Source: Polyangiaceae bacterium
GTDB lineage: Bacteria; Myxococcota_A; Polyangia; Polyangiales; Polyangiaceae
Length of the DNA stretch: 64,000 nucleotides
Reading direction: 5' to 3'
Assembly: GCA_016712345.1 (NCBI GenBank)
Contig: JADJRH010000011.1
Location: forward strand, 3,100,001-3,164,000
Shown: positions 1 through 8,559 of the stretch, piece by piece
How positions within the stretch are numbered: position 1 is the stretch's first letter
How the letters are laid out: each line of letters starts with the position of its first letter
Notes under the pieces: generated by a model
What the model saw: the letters and a program-made list of their open reading frames with translations, nothing else
What the model was told of the DNA's origin: nothing
Database searches by the model: none
Translations under genes and position numbers: made by a program

Positions 1-616
1 CGAGCTGGGCAAGCATTTTGGTGGCATCTTTAAAGTCCTGCTCTTCAGCAATCTGAAACACCGCCCAGATTTTTCGCCTGTGAAGTTCTGCGAGCGCAAC
101 CGAGAGGGTCTTTGCGTCTTTGACTTTTTTCACCGCGTCGAGGAGCGGCTTGATACCCGTCAGACCCGCCTTTTCAACGGCGGCTTCATCCATACAAGTT
201 TGGTAATAAGGCCCTATTTGATCGGCAATTGGGTCTTCACCCCGCTTGGCTTTCACCGCGTCTTCCAAGATTGCCCGGAGCGCTTCTTCGTTGCGATTTG
301 TGATGGAAACGAACGAGCGACTGTTGATCGGCCGGTCCGCGGGGACGGGATTTTTCACCATCCAATTGCCGCATGCGTATTGATAAAAATCGGTGCACGG
401 ATCGATCGACTTATCCATGGCCTCGGCCTCAAGCCCGACGGCTGCCATGTCCACTTTTGTAACGGGTTTGGAGGGAGTTGCCGGTCCGGCGGAAGCGCTT
501 GCCGATACGGTTGGAACGGGAACCACCTGGGGAGTTTCCGGCGGAGGCGGCTCACACGCGGCGGCAAATACAAGAAGGGAGGCAAACGAAGCGGCAACGA
601 CGGTAGGTGAGCGCAT
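1..616 (-). CDS. M13-family (neprilysin/PepO-like) metallopeptidase lipoprotein, N-terminal part
   Basis: Partial gene running off the left edge. Reading leftwards from ATG at 616 gives about 205 residues. A lipoprotein signal comes first (hydrophobic stretch ending LVFAAAC, lipobox Cys about residue 21), then a Pro/Ser/Ala-rich linker. Next is the start of the M13 N-terminal domain, seen as DPCTDFYQYACGNW around residues 72-85, a hallmark of the neprilysin/endothelin-converting-enzyme family. M13 enzymes are zinc oligopeptidases of about 670-700 residues; the HExxH zinc site lies in the C-terminal half, outside the window. Inferred location is membrane-anchored, on the periplasmic or outer surface. 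The opposite-strand reading frame over this stretch is a shadow. Confidence 0.9.
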   Translation of the reverse strand, partial: MRSPTVVAASFASLLVFAAACEPPPPETPQVVPVPTVSASASAGPATPSKPVTKVDMAAVGLEAEAMDKSIDPCTDFYQYACGNWMVKNPVPADRPINSRSFVSITNRNEEALRAILEDAVKAKRGEDPIADQIGPYYQTCMDEAAVEKAGLTGIKPLLDAVKKVKDAKTLSVALAELHRRKIWAVFQIAEEQDFKDATKMLAQL

Positions 617-681
617 CGCCGCGCGTTCTAGGCGGACAGCGAGGCGACGTCAACCGGGTGACACAAATGCGAAAGGAGCGA

Positions 682-1818
682 TCACAAATTGCCCACAAAT
701 CGCGTGAGTTTAAACGGATCCGGGGTTTGGTCGAGCGCGTAGCGAATGGCTTGACCGTTGAGCAGGTAGAGTCCACCGGGGGTACTCACAACGTCGGTCA
801 TCCCATCGGGAACATCGACGGCTGTGGCATTCACCGAAGAGAAGTCGGCCAGGGTGGGTGACACTTTTACAAGTTCGCTGGAAAATGCAACGTAGAGATC
901 ACCGTCATGGTAGACCATTCCGTCGGCGCCTGACAAAAACGCCGCATCGGCAAAATCGCCGGAGATGTCAATGTCCAACACGTCACCGGTATTGAGATCT
1001 ACCCGTGCCAGACGAGAGGGTAGATAGATCGCCGCGATGATTGCACTTTCGTCTGGGAGGGTTACGGCGGCGTTTTGCCCGATCAAAGCGGCCACGAGAA
1101 CATCGCTCCAAGCAAACAACGAGGCGCCGAAGTCGATATCCACTTTGTACACATTGCCAAAGTCGCGATCGACTACGTAGGCCAAACCGTCGCTTGTCAG
1201 GGTCAGATCTGTACACGTGGCTTCAGGATCGGCGTCTGACAGTGGAAACACGGCCTGGCGCGTTCCCGTTTCAAGGTCAAAAACCCAAACATACCCATCG
1301 TACGCGGGGTCGGCATCGGTGTCCGTCAAGTCCTCCATAGCGCATACCCACAGGCGTCGCCGTTGTTCGTCGACGGCCATTCCAAGGGTCCACCAAGCAC
1401 CGGGCGCGGTTTCGGTAAAGAGAACTGTTTCTTCGCCTGTGTTCGCGTCTACCTTGTGTACACTTCCATCACCGAGGCTCCCCACGTAGAATGCATGATC
1501 GACCGAATCGTAAATTCCACCTTCGGGGAACTGGGCGAAAAGCGGGTAGTCGTCCTTGAACGTCGGCTCAGGCTTGGTTGTACCGGTGGAAGTGGAACCG
1601 CCGGTGGGGTTGCTGCCGCCGATGGGGTTGCTGCCGCCGGTTGCGCCCGTGCCGCCGGTGCCTTGCCCACCGGAGCCGCCGACATTTTGGCTGGAGGTTG
1701 ACTCGGTACTCGATGTGCTCGAAGTGCCGAGATCGCCGCAGCCGGCGAGAAACATCATGGCCAAAACGCTGTACGAAAAATACTTTGATTTGGAAACGGT
1801 GGGGTGCCTGCGCGTCAT
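682..1818 (-). CDS. Lipoprotein with Gly/Thr-rich linker and beta-propeller domain
   Basis: 378 residues. An N-terminal signal ends in the lipobox LAGC (Cys about residue 27), followed by a Ser/Thr/Gly linker with GGSNPxGGS-type repeats to about residue 85. The remainder has repeated strand patterns typical of six-bladed SMP-30/ScyD-type or YncE-like propellers: phrases such as SLGDGSVHKVDANTGEE, AMVYHDGDLYVAF-type strands and an end GGLYLLNGQAIRYAL. No catalytic residue can be assigned, so this is a surface binding or scaffold protein by inference. Transcribed alone; the next gene upstream ends about 117 bases away. No clear ribosome site precedes ATG 1818, but the signal peptide fits this start. 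Confidence 0.75.
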   Translation of the reverse strand: MTRRHPTVSKSKYFSYSVLAMMFLAGCGDLGTSSTSSTESTSSQNVGGSGGQGTGGTGATGGSNPIGGSNPTGGSTSTGTTKPEPTFKDDYPLFAQFPEGGIYDSVDHAFYVGSLGDGSVHKVDANTGEETVLFTETAPGAWWTLGMAVDEQRRRLWVCAMEDLTDTDADPAYDGYVWVFDLETGTRQAVFPLSDADPEATCTDLTLTSDGLAYVVDRDFGNVYKVDIDFGASLFAWSDVLVAALIGQNAAVTLPDESAIIAAIYLPSRLARVDLNTGDVLDIDISGDFADAAFLSGADGMVYHDGDLYVAFSSELVKVSPTLADFSSVNATAVDVPDGMTDVVSTPGGLYLLNGQAIRYALDQTPDPFKLTRFVGNL

Positions 1819-1935
1819 CGCGGCACCATGCGTTCACTTGGGCGCGATGGGTAGCATTGATGCTGCGACACCCTTTCGCAAAAATGAAACACCCCGGTTT
1901 TGCCAGGGGCGCCCGCAAAATCGCTCGCGACGGGT

Positions 1936-2835
1936 TTATGTGAGGGCGGCAACCAGCGCGTCCATCACAGCGCGAACCGGCGGTGATGATTGGATGTCGG
2001 GGTGCGTCAATATCCAGGCAACGCGATCAAGGCTGGCCATGTCAGGTCGGTATGAAACGACCTCATGGAACGTGGGCTCCAAAGCGGCGAGGCGGCGAGG
2101 TAAGATCGCAACGCCCGCACCGCTTCGAACAAGCGCCATCATGAGGGAAACATTCGCCGTTACGAATGCCGGGCTTGCAACATGTTTTTGTTCAAATTCC
2201 ACCTGAGCTGGGTGCGAAAACGTGGGGCCGCGAACAAGCCACCTGAGCGGGGTGCGGTGGATGGCCGCCTCGACTCCGTAGACACCATATTGAACGGTGA
2301 AGAGTTTTCTACCAAAGAGGCTCGGCGGTGGGGATGGGATGAGGCTGAGGGCGATGTCCACTTCACGCCTGCGTACACTCGGTCCTTGATCGGCAATGTG
2401 AAGAGCGATCTGAAGATCGGGGTGGCGCTCCGAAAGGTGAACCAACGGAGGGGTGATGAGCGGCAGAAAGCCCTCGGTCGTGGTAAGCCGAACCTGGCCT
2501 GAAACCGAGGTTTCAGCCGCTCGAACCAGTTGAGAAACCTGTGCGATAGAAGCCGATGTTTGACGCGCCACTTGGGCAAGCGCTTTTCCAGTTGGCGTAA
2601 GGCGAACGCTCTCGCCGGATTCAACACAGCGGGCGCCGACGCCCGCTTCCAACGCCGCGATGCGCCGGTAGACAGTGGAAGCGGAGGCTTTCAGCTCGCG
2701 ACCTACCTTACGGGTAGATCCCAGACGATCCAGCGCTTCAATAAATCGGAGATCGTCCCACGAGACGGCTTCGGGAACCGCGGAGTTCGCAGGCTTGGGA
2801 GACGGCGACGCGTTTTTTTTGGGCGCGGCGCACAT
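1936..2835 (-). CDS. LysR-family transcriptional regulator
   Basis: 299 residues, normal LysR length. The N-terminal winged helix-turn-helix lies at about residues 24-85: WDDLRFIEALDRLGS, then KVGRELKASASTVYRRIAALE as recognition helix. A C-terminal periplasmic-binding-like effector domain follows (SGQVRLTTTEGFLPLITPPLV, then ERHPDLQI, later SGAGVAILPRRLA). About 20 residues rich in Lys/Ser/Pro precede the HTH. The gene starts 9 bases after the stop of the DUF4336-like gene on the same strand, so the two probably share a transcript. LysR proteins usually regulate a neighbour; the DUF4336-like gene or the divergent transporter are the candidates (inference). Confidence 0.92.
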   Translation of the reverse strand: MCAAPKKNASPSPKPANSAVPEAVSWDDLRFIEALDRLGSTRKVGRELKASASTVYRRIAALEAGVGARCVESGESVRLTPTGKALAQVARQTSASIAQVSQLVRAAETSVSGQVRLTTTEGFLPLITPPLVHLSERHPDLQIALHIADQGPSVRRREVDIALSLIPSPPPSLFGRKLFTVQYGVYGVEAAIHRTPLRWLVRGPTFSHPAQVEFEQKHVASPAFVTANVSLMMALVRSGAGVAILPRRLAALEPTFHEVVSYRPDMASLDRVAWILTHPDIQSSPPVRAVMDALVAALT

Positions 2836-2844
2836 GTTTATTTA

Positions 2845-3537
2845 TTACAGTCGCTCAAGCTGCTTTTTTGCGAGTTCGGCTACGTCGGCAGAGTCTACCG
2901 GGGGACCGTGGGCCGTCACTACCACCGTCGGCGGCTCTTTTGTAAGCCTGTCAAGGGTCCACTCGCGGACGACTTTTTTGTCTTTTACAAACATCCATAC
3001 TCCGGGCTTGAAGAGCTTGAAACCGGGCGCAGCATCGAGCCACTTCATCATCATCCCAAAGACACCGGGGGCTTTTTCAATGTTGGTGAGGAGGTCGCCG
3101 GTGAACCAAACATACCCATTGGAACCTTTTACACTGAGAAGCGCTTCTCCCGTTTTAAACCCGGGAGGATCTTCCCAATGAACGGTGGGTGGAAGTTTGA
3201 GTTCGCTGAGTGACTTAAACGGAATACCGGGCGCTTTTTTGGCGAGCCGCTCAATGGAACCGGGTGGACAATAACTCTCCGCGTTTGGAAAACGCTTGCG
3301 CCAATCGGCCTGGCCCATGTGGTGAAAGGAGTTGTTGGCGATGAGCGCTCGAACCTCACCCACCTCTTTGAGCGCGTCATAGTCGCGACTTTCAAGGCCT
3401 GTCGCGGGGCTCACAACGACCAATCCGTCGGTTCCCCGAAACACGAGGGTTGTCGCTTGGGCGTCTTTAGTAAAGTGATACGATCGCCACAAAATCGAGG
3501 CGTTTTCGTCAACGAAATTCCACCCGGCGAGTTTCAT
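2845..3537 (-). CDS. DUF4336-like / degenerate MBL-fold protein
   Basis: 230 residues. The layout resembles DUF4336 members of the metallo-beta-lactamase superfamily: a strand-rich start (TLVFRGTDGLVVVSPATGL), then RALIANNSFHHMGQADWRKRFPNA where a true MBL enzyme would have THxHxDH, a central YVWFTGDLLTN (GD motif), and a final VVVTAHGPPV. The first zinc motif is reduced to NSFHHMG, so metal hydrolase activity is doubtful; the HGPPV end could still bind metal. First gene of a pair with the LysR regulator 9 bases downstream. Upstream is a region of about 320 bases shared with the divergent transporter. No signal peptide, so probably cytoplasmic. Confidence 0.65.
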   Translation of the reverse strand: MKLAGWNFVDENASILWRSYHFTKDAQATTLVFRGTDGLVVVSPATGLESRDYDALKEVGEVRALIANNSFHHMGQADWRKRFPNAESYCPPGSIERLAKKAPGIPFKSLSELKLPPTVHWEDPPGFKTGEALLSVKGSNGYVWFTGDLLTNIEKAPGVFGMMMKWLDAAPGFKLFKPGVWMFVKDKKVVREWTLDRLTKEPPTVVVTAHGPPVDSADVAELAKKQLERL

Positions 3538-3856
3538 GAGCTTGTCTCCGCGTGCAGCATACGTCAGAAATGCCGCGGGGTGTCAACTTCAGTTAGGAGT
3601 TCCAAAGCGGAACGGGTACTGTGTACGCACGGCGCCTGCCGTTAAGGAGAAAGGGTAGACATAATGGACCTACATCAAACGATAGCGTCCGGGACGAAAA
3701 CGTGAGACGGGCGAGATCCGGCAACCCACTTATACAAGTGCGAAAGAGGGCGGAGACGATTGCGATCTGAAGCGGCATCTGTACCATGGGTCGCTTCGAA
3801 ATCACCGGCGGAGCGTTTGAGCTTGCGCGCGCGTGATTTCGTCGGAGCATGGCGCA
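3538..3856. other. Intergenic region between divergent genes, no confident gene
   Basis: About 319 bases between the DUF4336-like gene and the transporter; promoters for both should lie here. I see a purine-rich AAGGAG around 3644-3649 followed 14 bases later by ATG at 3664 opening a 13-codon frame that stops at 3702, and a small 5-bp hairpin CACTT-atac-AAGTG near 3727-3740. Neither is strong enough to call a leader peptide or attenuator. The long frame on the minus strand covering this region (3593-4261) overlaps the transporter and is a shadow. Confidence 0.4.
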
Positions 3857-4759
3857 ATGGAGGGCAACGTCCTCACCAAAGTTGTGATGCCGCTGGCGTT
3901 GGGCGTGATCATGTTGGGCCTCGGCCTGGGGCTCACCGGCGCCGATTTCAAGCGCATCATGGTGATGCCTCGCCCCGTCATTGTTGGGCTGGTATGTCAA
4001 ACGATTTTGCTTCCGGTGGTGTGTTACGCCATCGCTGTGGGGTTTGGTTTGCCGCCGGAACTCGCGGTGGGATTGATGTTGCTGGCGGCGTCGCCCGGCG
4101 GTGCGAGCGCCAACGTTTTCAGTCATCTGGCGCATGGGGATGTGGCACTCAACATCACCCTCACCGCAACAAACAGCGTGCTTTCGCTGCTGACGTTGCC
4201 GGTACTTGTGGGCCTCAGTATGAAGGCTTTTTTGGGTGCTGATAAACAGATCCCACTTCAAACAAACAAGTTCATTCAGGTGTTTGCAATCATCTTGGTG
4301 CCGGTGGCAATCGGCATGTTCGTGCGTGCAAAAAAGCCGGCATTGTCAGAGCGTCTCGCAAAACCCGTACGCTCGCTCGCGTTCATCTTTCTCATTTTGG
4401 TGATCGGCGCCGCTGTGTACACTGAGGCGGCAAAAGAAGGCGGTACACAAATGTTGCTCACCGCGTTTAAACAGGTGGGCCTCGCGGCGTTGGTGTTTAA
4501 CCTTACAAGTTTGGCTGTTGGCTATTTCGTGCCCCTTGCTTTTAAAATGCCTAAGAAACAGGCGGTCGCCATTGGAATGGAGATCGGCATTCACAATGGA
4601 ACGTTGGCGATTGCGGTGGCAACAACGGTGCTGAAAAACTCGACCATGTCAATCCCCGCCGTTGTGTACTCTCTCATCATGTTCGGTACGGCGGCGGCTT
4701 TCGGAACGTGGGTTGGGCGCAAAGTTCAGGCAGAAGAAACCGAAAAACAGGCCGCGTGA
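3857..4759 (+). CDS. Bile acid:sodium symporter (BASS/SBF)-family transporter
   Basis: 300 residues from ATG 3857 (an alternative ATG at 3833 adds 8 residues; a GGAG about 9 bases before 3857 favours the shorter form). About nine hydrophobic helices fill the protein. SBF-family signatures are visible: LLAASPGGASANVFSHLAHGD (the conserved SPGG/N substrate and sodium site of helix 4) and GMEIGIHNGTLAIAVA near residue 235 (the E-x-G-x-x-x-x-x-L segment of helix 9). Likely a sodium-coupled importer of an organic anion in the inner membrane; the substrate cannot be told. The next gene starts 6 bases after its stop, suggesting a two-gene operon. Confidence 0.88.
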   Translation: MEGNVLTKVVMPLALGVIMLGLGLGLTGADFKRIMVMPRPVIVGLVCQTILLPVVCYAIAVGFGLPPELAVGLMLLAASPGGASANVFSHLAHGDVALNITLTATNSVLSLLTLPVLVGLSMKAFLGADKQIPLQTNKFIQVFAIILVPVAIGMFVRAKKPALSERLAKPVRSLAFIFLILVIGAAVYTEAAKEGGTQMLLTAFKQVGLAALVFNLTSLAVGYFVPLAFKMPKKQAVAIGMEIGIHNGTLAIAVATTVLKNSTMSIPAVVYSLIMFGTAAAFGTWVGRKVQAEETEKQAA

Positions 4760-4765
4760 AATCCC

Positions 4766-6781
4766 GTGCCCGACTGGTCCTATCATCCATTTTTTAAGCC
4801 CGTTTTCTTTCGGATGGCTCCAGAAGAGGCGCGCGCCCTCACCATGCGCCTCTTGGAAATTCAAGCGACAACCGCGGCCGGAAGGCGACTTTTTAAGTGG
4901 TTGTCGCCAAAACCACCTCAACCGTCCGACGCGGTAGAACTGTTTGGCCTGAAGTTCCCGAGTCCGGTGGGGTTGGCGAGCGGCATTGACACCGAGGCCA
5001 CCGCTCTAACTCTACTCCAACACCTGAATTTTGGATTTGTACAAGTGGGGCCCGTCTACCTCCAGGGTAGACCGCGGCGATATGCCACCGACCCCATGCG
5101 TATCCGCGACGCTCACGCGCTCGTGCGATCGCCCAACGAAAAGGCGCTGCGGGCCGATGAACTTGCGTTGCGCGTGGGGCAAACGGTGGATCTTTCGCGA
5201 CCGGTGGGTTTTTTACTGGGGGGTGAAAACCCGGCGGAGGAGATCGCGTGCACCAATTCGGCGGCAGCTTTTTATACACTCCGTGCCAATGGGAAGGAAC
5301 GGGTAGAATCGCTGCGGCGGCTCCGCGGTATGACCAAAAAGCCGCTGCTTTTGCGGTTGCCTCACGGGTTGTCAGACTCGGAGATGGACGCCTTGACCGA
5401 TGCGATGGTCGAGGCCGGGATCGATGGGTGTGTTGCCCTTCGTGGAATGCCGTGTGCACTCCTGGCCGATGGGGAGATGGATGGACCGGGAGCATTTGCG
5501 TCCACATTGCGAGCCACAGAACACATCGCGCGCAGGCATGGGAAAAATCTACCCATCATGGGTTCCGGCGGTGTCATCACCCCGGCCGACGCTGTCGCGC
5601 TTTTCGATGCGGGCGCCGGGCTGATTGAACTTTACGCGGGTTTTGTTTTTTCGGGGCCGGGTCTTCCAGCCCGAATCATGAAAGCCAAGCAGGCGTCCAC
5701 AGTTCAGGCAAAATTGCCTATAAATAACGGCGACAGTTCATCCCCTGCCCTTCAACATCCAAACAATGCCCCGAGAAGTGCCGCGGGAGGTGGGTTGGAA
5801 AACGTGATCCCAACCAGGCCGAGGCTTTTTCCTGAACTCGGACCTTACCTTGTTGGGTTTACCGGAATTGTGCTGATCGGGTCTGGCATTTTTGCGCTGC
5901 TCCTTGCGGCCACAGTTAAAATGCTGCCGTACGACGTGCAATTTTTAGGGATGACGATGGAAGATCTGTGCTCGCGCAACGCATGTCGCATTGTGCACTT
6001 CATGGCGCATGATCGGGTTTCGTTTGGAGGGTCGATCATTTCGGTGGGGGCCATTTATGCCTGGTTGGGCGCCGTTCCACTTCGACGCGGCGAAGCTTGG
6101 GCGTGGTGGACGGCGTTTATCTCAGGGGTGTTGGGGTTTGGCAGTTTTCTAACCTACCTGGGGTATGGCTACCTCGACGTGTGGCATGGTCGCGCGACGC
6201 TGGCGCTCTTACCGGTCTTCGTGATTGGGCTCATTCTGAGTTTTCGAGATTTGAAGGGGGTTCGAGGCCCACGTGCCCTGACTCAGTTGGGGGCCAAGGC
6301 ATGGGTATACAGTCCGGCCGGTATCGGTCGACTTGCCATGACGTTTACGGCTTTCGGCATGATCCTCGGCGGACTCATCATCATGGGGGTGGGTATGACG
6401 CGGGTGTTTGTTCCACAAGACTTAGAGTACATGGGGGTTACGAGGGCGGAATTGCAGGCGCTCAATCCGCGGCTCATCCCATTGATTGCCCACGATCGGG
6501 CCGGCTTCGGCGGCGGATTGTGTTCCACCGGCCTGGCGGTCATGGCGTGCGTTTGGCTCGGCATAAAGCCCGGAGCAGCCGCGCTGTGGCGTACACTTCT
6601 TATCGCAGGAGTTGTCGGATTCGCTACCGCGATAGGTGTACACCCGGTGGTTGGGTACACATCGTTTGTGCACCTCGCTCCGGCATATGCAGGTGCGCTC
6701 GCATTCACTGTGGGTATGGCTTGGCTTTATAAACCGATGTGCCGTTCCGACAGCGGTTCGCGGCAATTTCCAGATATCTGA
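4766..6781 (+). CDS. Degenerate dihydroorotate dehydrogenase (PyrD-like) domain fused to a duplicated membrane domain
   Basis: 671 residues. Residues 1-310 follow the class 2 PyrD fold: MAPEEARALTMRLLE (quinone-type N-terminal helices), PVGLASGIDTEATAL, FGFVQVGPVYL, PLLLRLPHGLSDSEMDALTDAMVEAGIDG, then LPIMGSGGVITPADAVALFDAGAGLIELYAGFVFSGPGL (FMN-phosphate region, well kept). Catalytic elements are lost: the usual N-x-SSPNT segment reads NSAAAFYTLRA and the expected Lys of the VKIAPD segment is Arg. A linker (310-350) leads to about eight membrane helices holding an internal duplication: FMAHDRVSFGGS near residue 415 and LIAHDRAGFGGG near 578, each after a DVQFLGMT/DLEYMGVT stretch. Probably an FMN-binding membrane protein rather than a pyrimidine enzyme (inference). 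Co-transcribed with the transporter before it. Confidence 0.72.
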   Translation: MPDWSYHPFFKPVFFRMAPEEARALTMRLLEIQATTAAGRRLFKWLSPKPPQPSDAVELFGLKFPSPVGLASGIDTEATALTLLQHLNFGFVQVGPVYLQGRPRRYATDPMRIRDAHALVRSPNEKALRADELALRVGQTVDLSRPVGFLLGGENPAEEIACTNSAAAFYTLRANGKERVESLRRLRGMTKKPLLLRLPHGLSDSEMDALTDAMVEAGIDGCVALRGMPCALLADGEMDGPGAFASTLRATEHIARRHGKNLPIMGSGGVITPADAVALFDAGAGLIELYAGFVFSGPGLPARIMKAKQASTVQAKLPINNGDSSSPALQHPNNAPRSAAGGGLENVIPTRPRLFPELGPYLVGFTGIVLIGSGIFALLLAATVKMLPYDVQFLGMTMEDLCSRNACRIVHFMAHDRVSFGGSIISVGAIYAWLGAVPLRRGEAWAWWTAFISGVLGFGSFLTYLGYGYLDVWHGRATLALLPVFVIGLILSFRDLKGVRGPRALTQLGAKAWVYSPAGIGRLAMTFTAFGMILGGLIIMGVGMTRVFVPQDLEYMGVTRAELQALNPRLIPLIAHDRAGFGGGLCSTGLAVMACVWLGIKPGAAALWRTLLIAGVVGFATAIGVHPVVGYTSFVHLAPAYAGALAFTVGMAWLYKPMCRSDSGSRQFPDI

Positions 6782-6784
6782 CTG

Positions 6785-7273
6785 TCAGGTTCCGGGGGCA
6801 CGCGGCGAGCCCGTTCGCAATACAGAACAGAATTGGCTGGGCATTACCTGGGGGCCTTTGCCGGTAACCACGTTGCCTACGAGGGGGTAGCCGTCTTTGT
6901 CGCACAGCGGGCGAAAGTGTTCTTTTTTTAGGAGCGCTTTTTCGATTCGACCCAGGCTTACAAGCTCATCGCGCAAGAGGGCGAGCGGCGAATTTTGCTC
7001 GGGCTCGGGCGGTTGAGGTGACGGCACCGGGACCGCCACGGCTTGGGCACTGTCCACGGGGGGCGCGGGTTCCACCGGCGATTCTACTAGAGCCACGGCC
7101 GCGGTGGAAACCGCCGCCGGGGCGACGTCTGAATGACCTATTTCCACAGTGGGAACGGAGGTTTCTGAAAGTGTACCGGAGGCACTGTTGACAGTTGTAC
7201 AACCGGTGGCCGCGGTGAGGGCAACGGTCAGAATTTTGGTGGCAACAAGAACACGTCGTCGGGGTTGGTTCAT
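6785..7273 (-). CDS. Small Pro/Ala-rich lipoprotein, unknown function
   Basis: 162 residues. N-terminal Arg-rich MNQPRRRVLVATK, hydrophobic segment and lipobox TAATGC (Cys about residue 25). The middle is a Val/Pro/Ala-rich linker. The C-terminal 60 residues (SPLALLRDELVSLGRIEKALLKKEHFRPLC, then GYPLVGNVVTGKGPQVMPSQFCSVLR) contain two Cys that could pair. I recognise no family. It converges tail-to-tail with the PyrD-like fusion with only 3 bases between stops, and no terminator hairpin is visible there. Confidence 0.6.
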   Translation of the reverse strand: MNQPRRRVLVATKILTVALTAATGCTTVNSASGTLSETSVPTVEIGHSDVAPAAVSTAAVALVESPVEPAPPVDSAQAVAVPVPSPQPPEPEQNSPLALLRDELVSLGRIEKALLKKEHFRPLCDKDGYPLVGNVVTGKGPQVMPSQFCSVLRTGSPRAPGT

Positions 7274-7362
7274 ACTCCCAAAGACGCCTGTCAGAGAAAA
7301 GCGTTAACGGGTCAGATAAACTTTTTGTAAAACACCGAGCGCACGCTCTATCGAGGTCTACC

Positions 7363-8559
7363 CTACCAATGGGTTACAGGTTGGGCGGCGGGAGCATTTC
7401 CAGGTTGAATCGGGGGCGCGCTGCCGGATGGGGCCGCGGGCGCATTTCGTTGAGGTGTCGGCGATGGTTCGGGCGGCGACTCAGCAAACCAGTCATTTTC
7501 AAGGTTCTCTCGAAGCGCCTCCATCGCTTTTGCATCGCCGTCGATAAGGCTCTTGGGACTCACGGATTTGGGGACAAGCGCGAGTTCAACCATCCGTTTG
7601 ACCACGTCGCTTCGAATTTCACTCGACCCGTTGGCAAGCAGATTCCACAGCGTGATTGAGTCGACTTTTTTCGCGGCGCCGAGAGCAGCCGCCAGCGAAG
7701 CGCGATCATCCTGTTTCAGGTTGGATACCGCCGTTTTGAATGCCACATCGGCGTTGTCTGAAATGACGGGCCCCGGTCCACCTTCAGGGTCGGCAACAAT
7801 ACGCGCGCGCTGCGGCACGTACGCTGCGCGACCCTTGCCTTCGAGCGAAACAACGCCGGTCAACACGTGAAGGTGGGTGCGGCCACTGTCATCAACGGAC
7901 AATTCATATTCGCAGCCGAGATCAACCGCGGTTGCGGCGCGGGTATCAATCACAAAGAGGCGGGGCGGCGCCTTCACTTTTGCGTGAAGGCTGCCGCGAA
8001 CAAGTTCAATTCGATGTTCCGACGCCGACGACCGAACAATACGCATGCGTGAATTCGCGCGCAGAGTGATGGCACCGATGTCCGCCACTTCCACTCGCAC
8101 AACACCGGAAGAGGCCGTCTCAAGCCAAACGCCGACCGGCAGCTTCCCGGAAGCTGTGTACACTCCATCGCACGAGACCTTGTCCGTTGCTTGAAACGCA
8201 AACCCGGACCCCGAAGCGCAGGGATCGGCCGGCCGAGGCAAAGCGTTTGACGCGGACGGTATGGGTGAAGGCTGCGGGGCGACAACTCGCTCGGGCTCAC
8301 GCAGCGACCAAACGGCAATGAGTACACTTGCTGCGATGGCCGCGGCGCCTGCAAAATAAGCCCATTTCCGGGCCGCGCGCCGGGGTGCGAGCTGCACAAC
8401 ATTGGTTGGGCGGTCTGGCCCCGAAGCGTTTTTTTGAAGCGGCTCGGCAGCCGCCGCGCGCATCGAATCTTCGTGTCGAAGGGGAGCAAGCGCCTTTTCA
8501 AGCGCCACAACCTCGGGATCGGGTTCACCACTTTTATCCCAGAGATAGTCGTCGCTCAT
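7363..8559 (-). CDS. FecR-domain transmembrane regulator (putative anti-sigma factor)
   Basis: 398 residues. A cytoplasmic N-terminus (about 1-65) is followed by one membrane helix (WAYFAGAAAIAASVLIAVW, about 67-85). The FecR domain spans about 130-260 (VWLETASSGVVRVEVADIGAITLRANSRMRIV, VRGSLHAKV, LGCEYELSV, VLTGVVSLEG). After it comes a helical region where FecR proteins often stop, with a Pro/Ala tail to the end. Its start overlaps the ECF sigma gene stop by 4 bases (ATGA type), so it is very probably the membrane partner that restrains or activates that sigma factor. It lacks a recognisable CHCC zinc motif, so it is not a ZAS anti-sigma. Confidence 0.82.
   Translation of the reverse strand: MSDDYLWDKSGEPDPEVVALEKALAPLRHEDSMRAAAAEPLQKNASGPDRPTNVVQLAPRRAARKWAYFAGAAAIAASVLIAVWSLREPERVVAPQPSPIPSASNALPRPADPCASGSGFAFQATDKVSCDGVYTASGKLPVGVWLETASSGVVRVEVADIGAITLRANSRMRIVRSSASEHRIELVRGSLHAKVKAPPRLFVIDTRAATAVDLGCEYELSVDDSGRTHLHVLTGVVSLEGKGRAAYVPQRARIVADPEGGPGPVISDNADVAFKTAVSNLKQDDRASLAAALGAAKKVDSITLWNLLANGSSEIRSDVVKRMVELALVPKSVSPKSLIDGDAKAMEALRENLENDWFAESPPEPSPTPQRNAPAAPSGSAPPIQPGNAPAAQPVTHW

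Noticed and set aside
80..610. 176-residue plus-strand frame
   Set aside because: It overlies the M13 peptidase, whose DPCTDFYQYACGNW signature is unmistakable on the minus strand.
6775..6800. Terminator between convergent genes
   Set aside because: Only 3 bases separate the stops and no GC-rich hairpin with T-run is visible.
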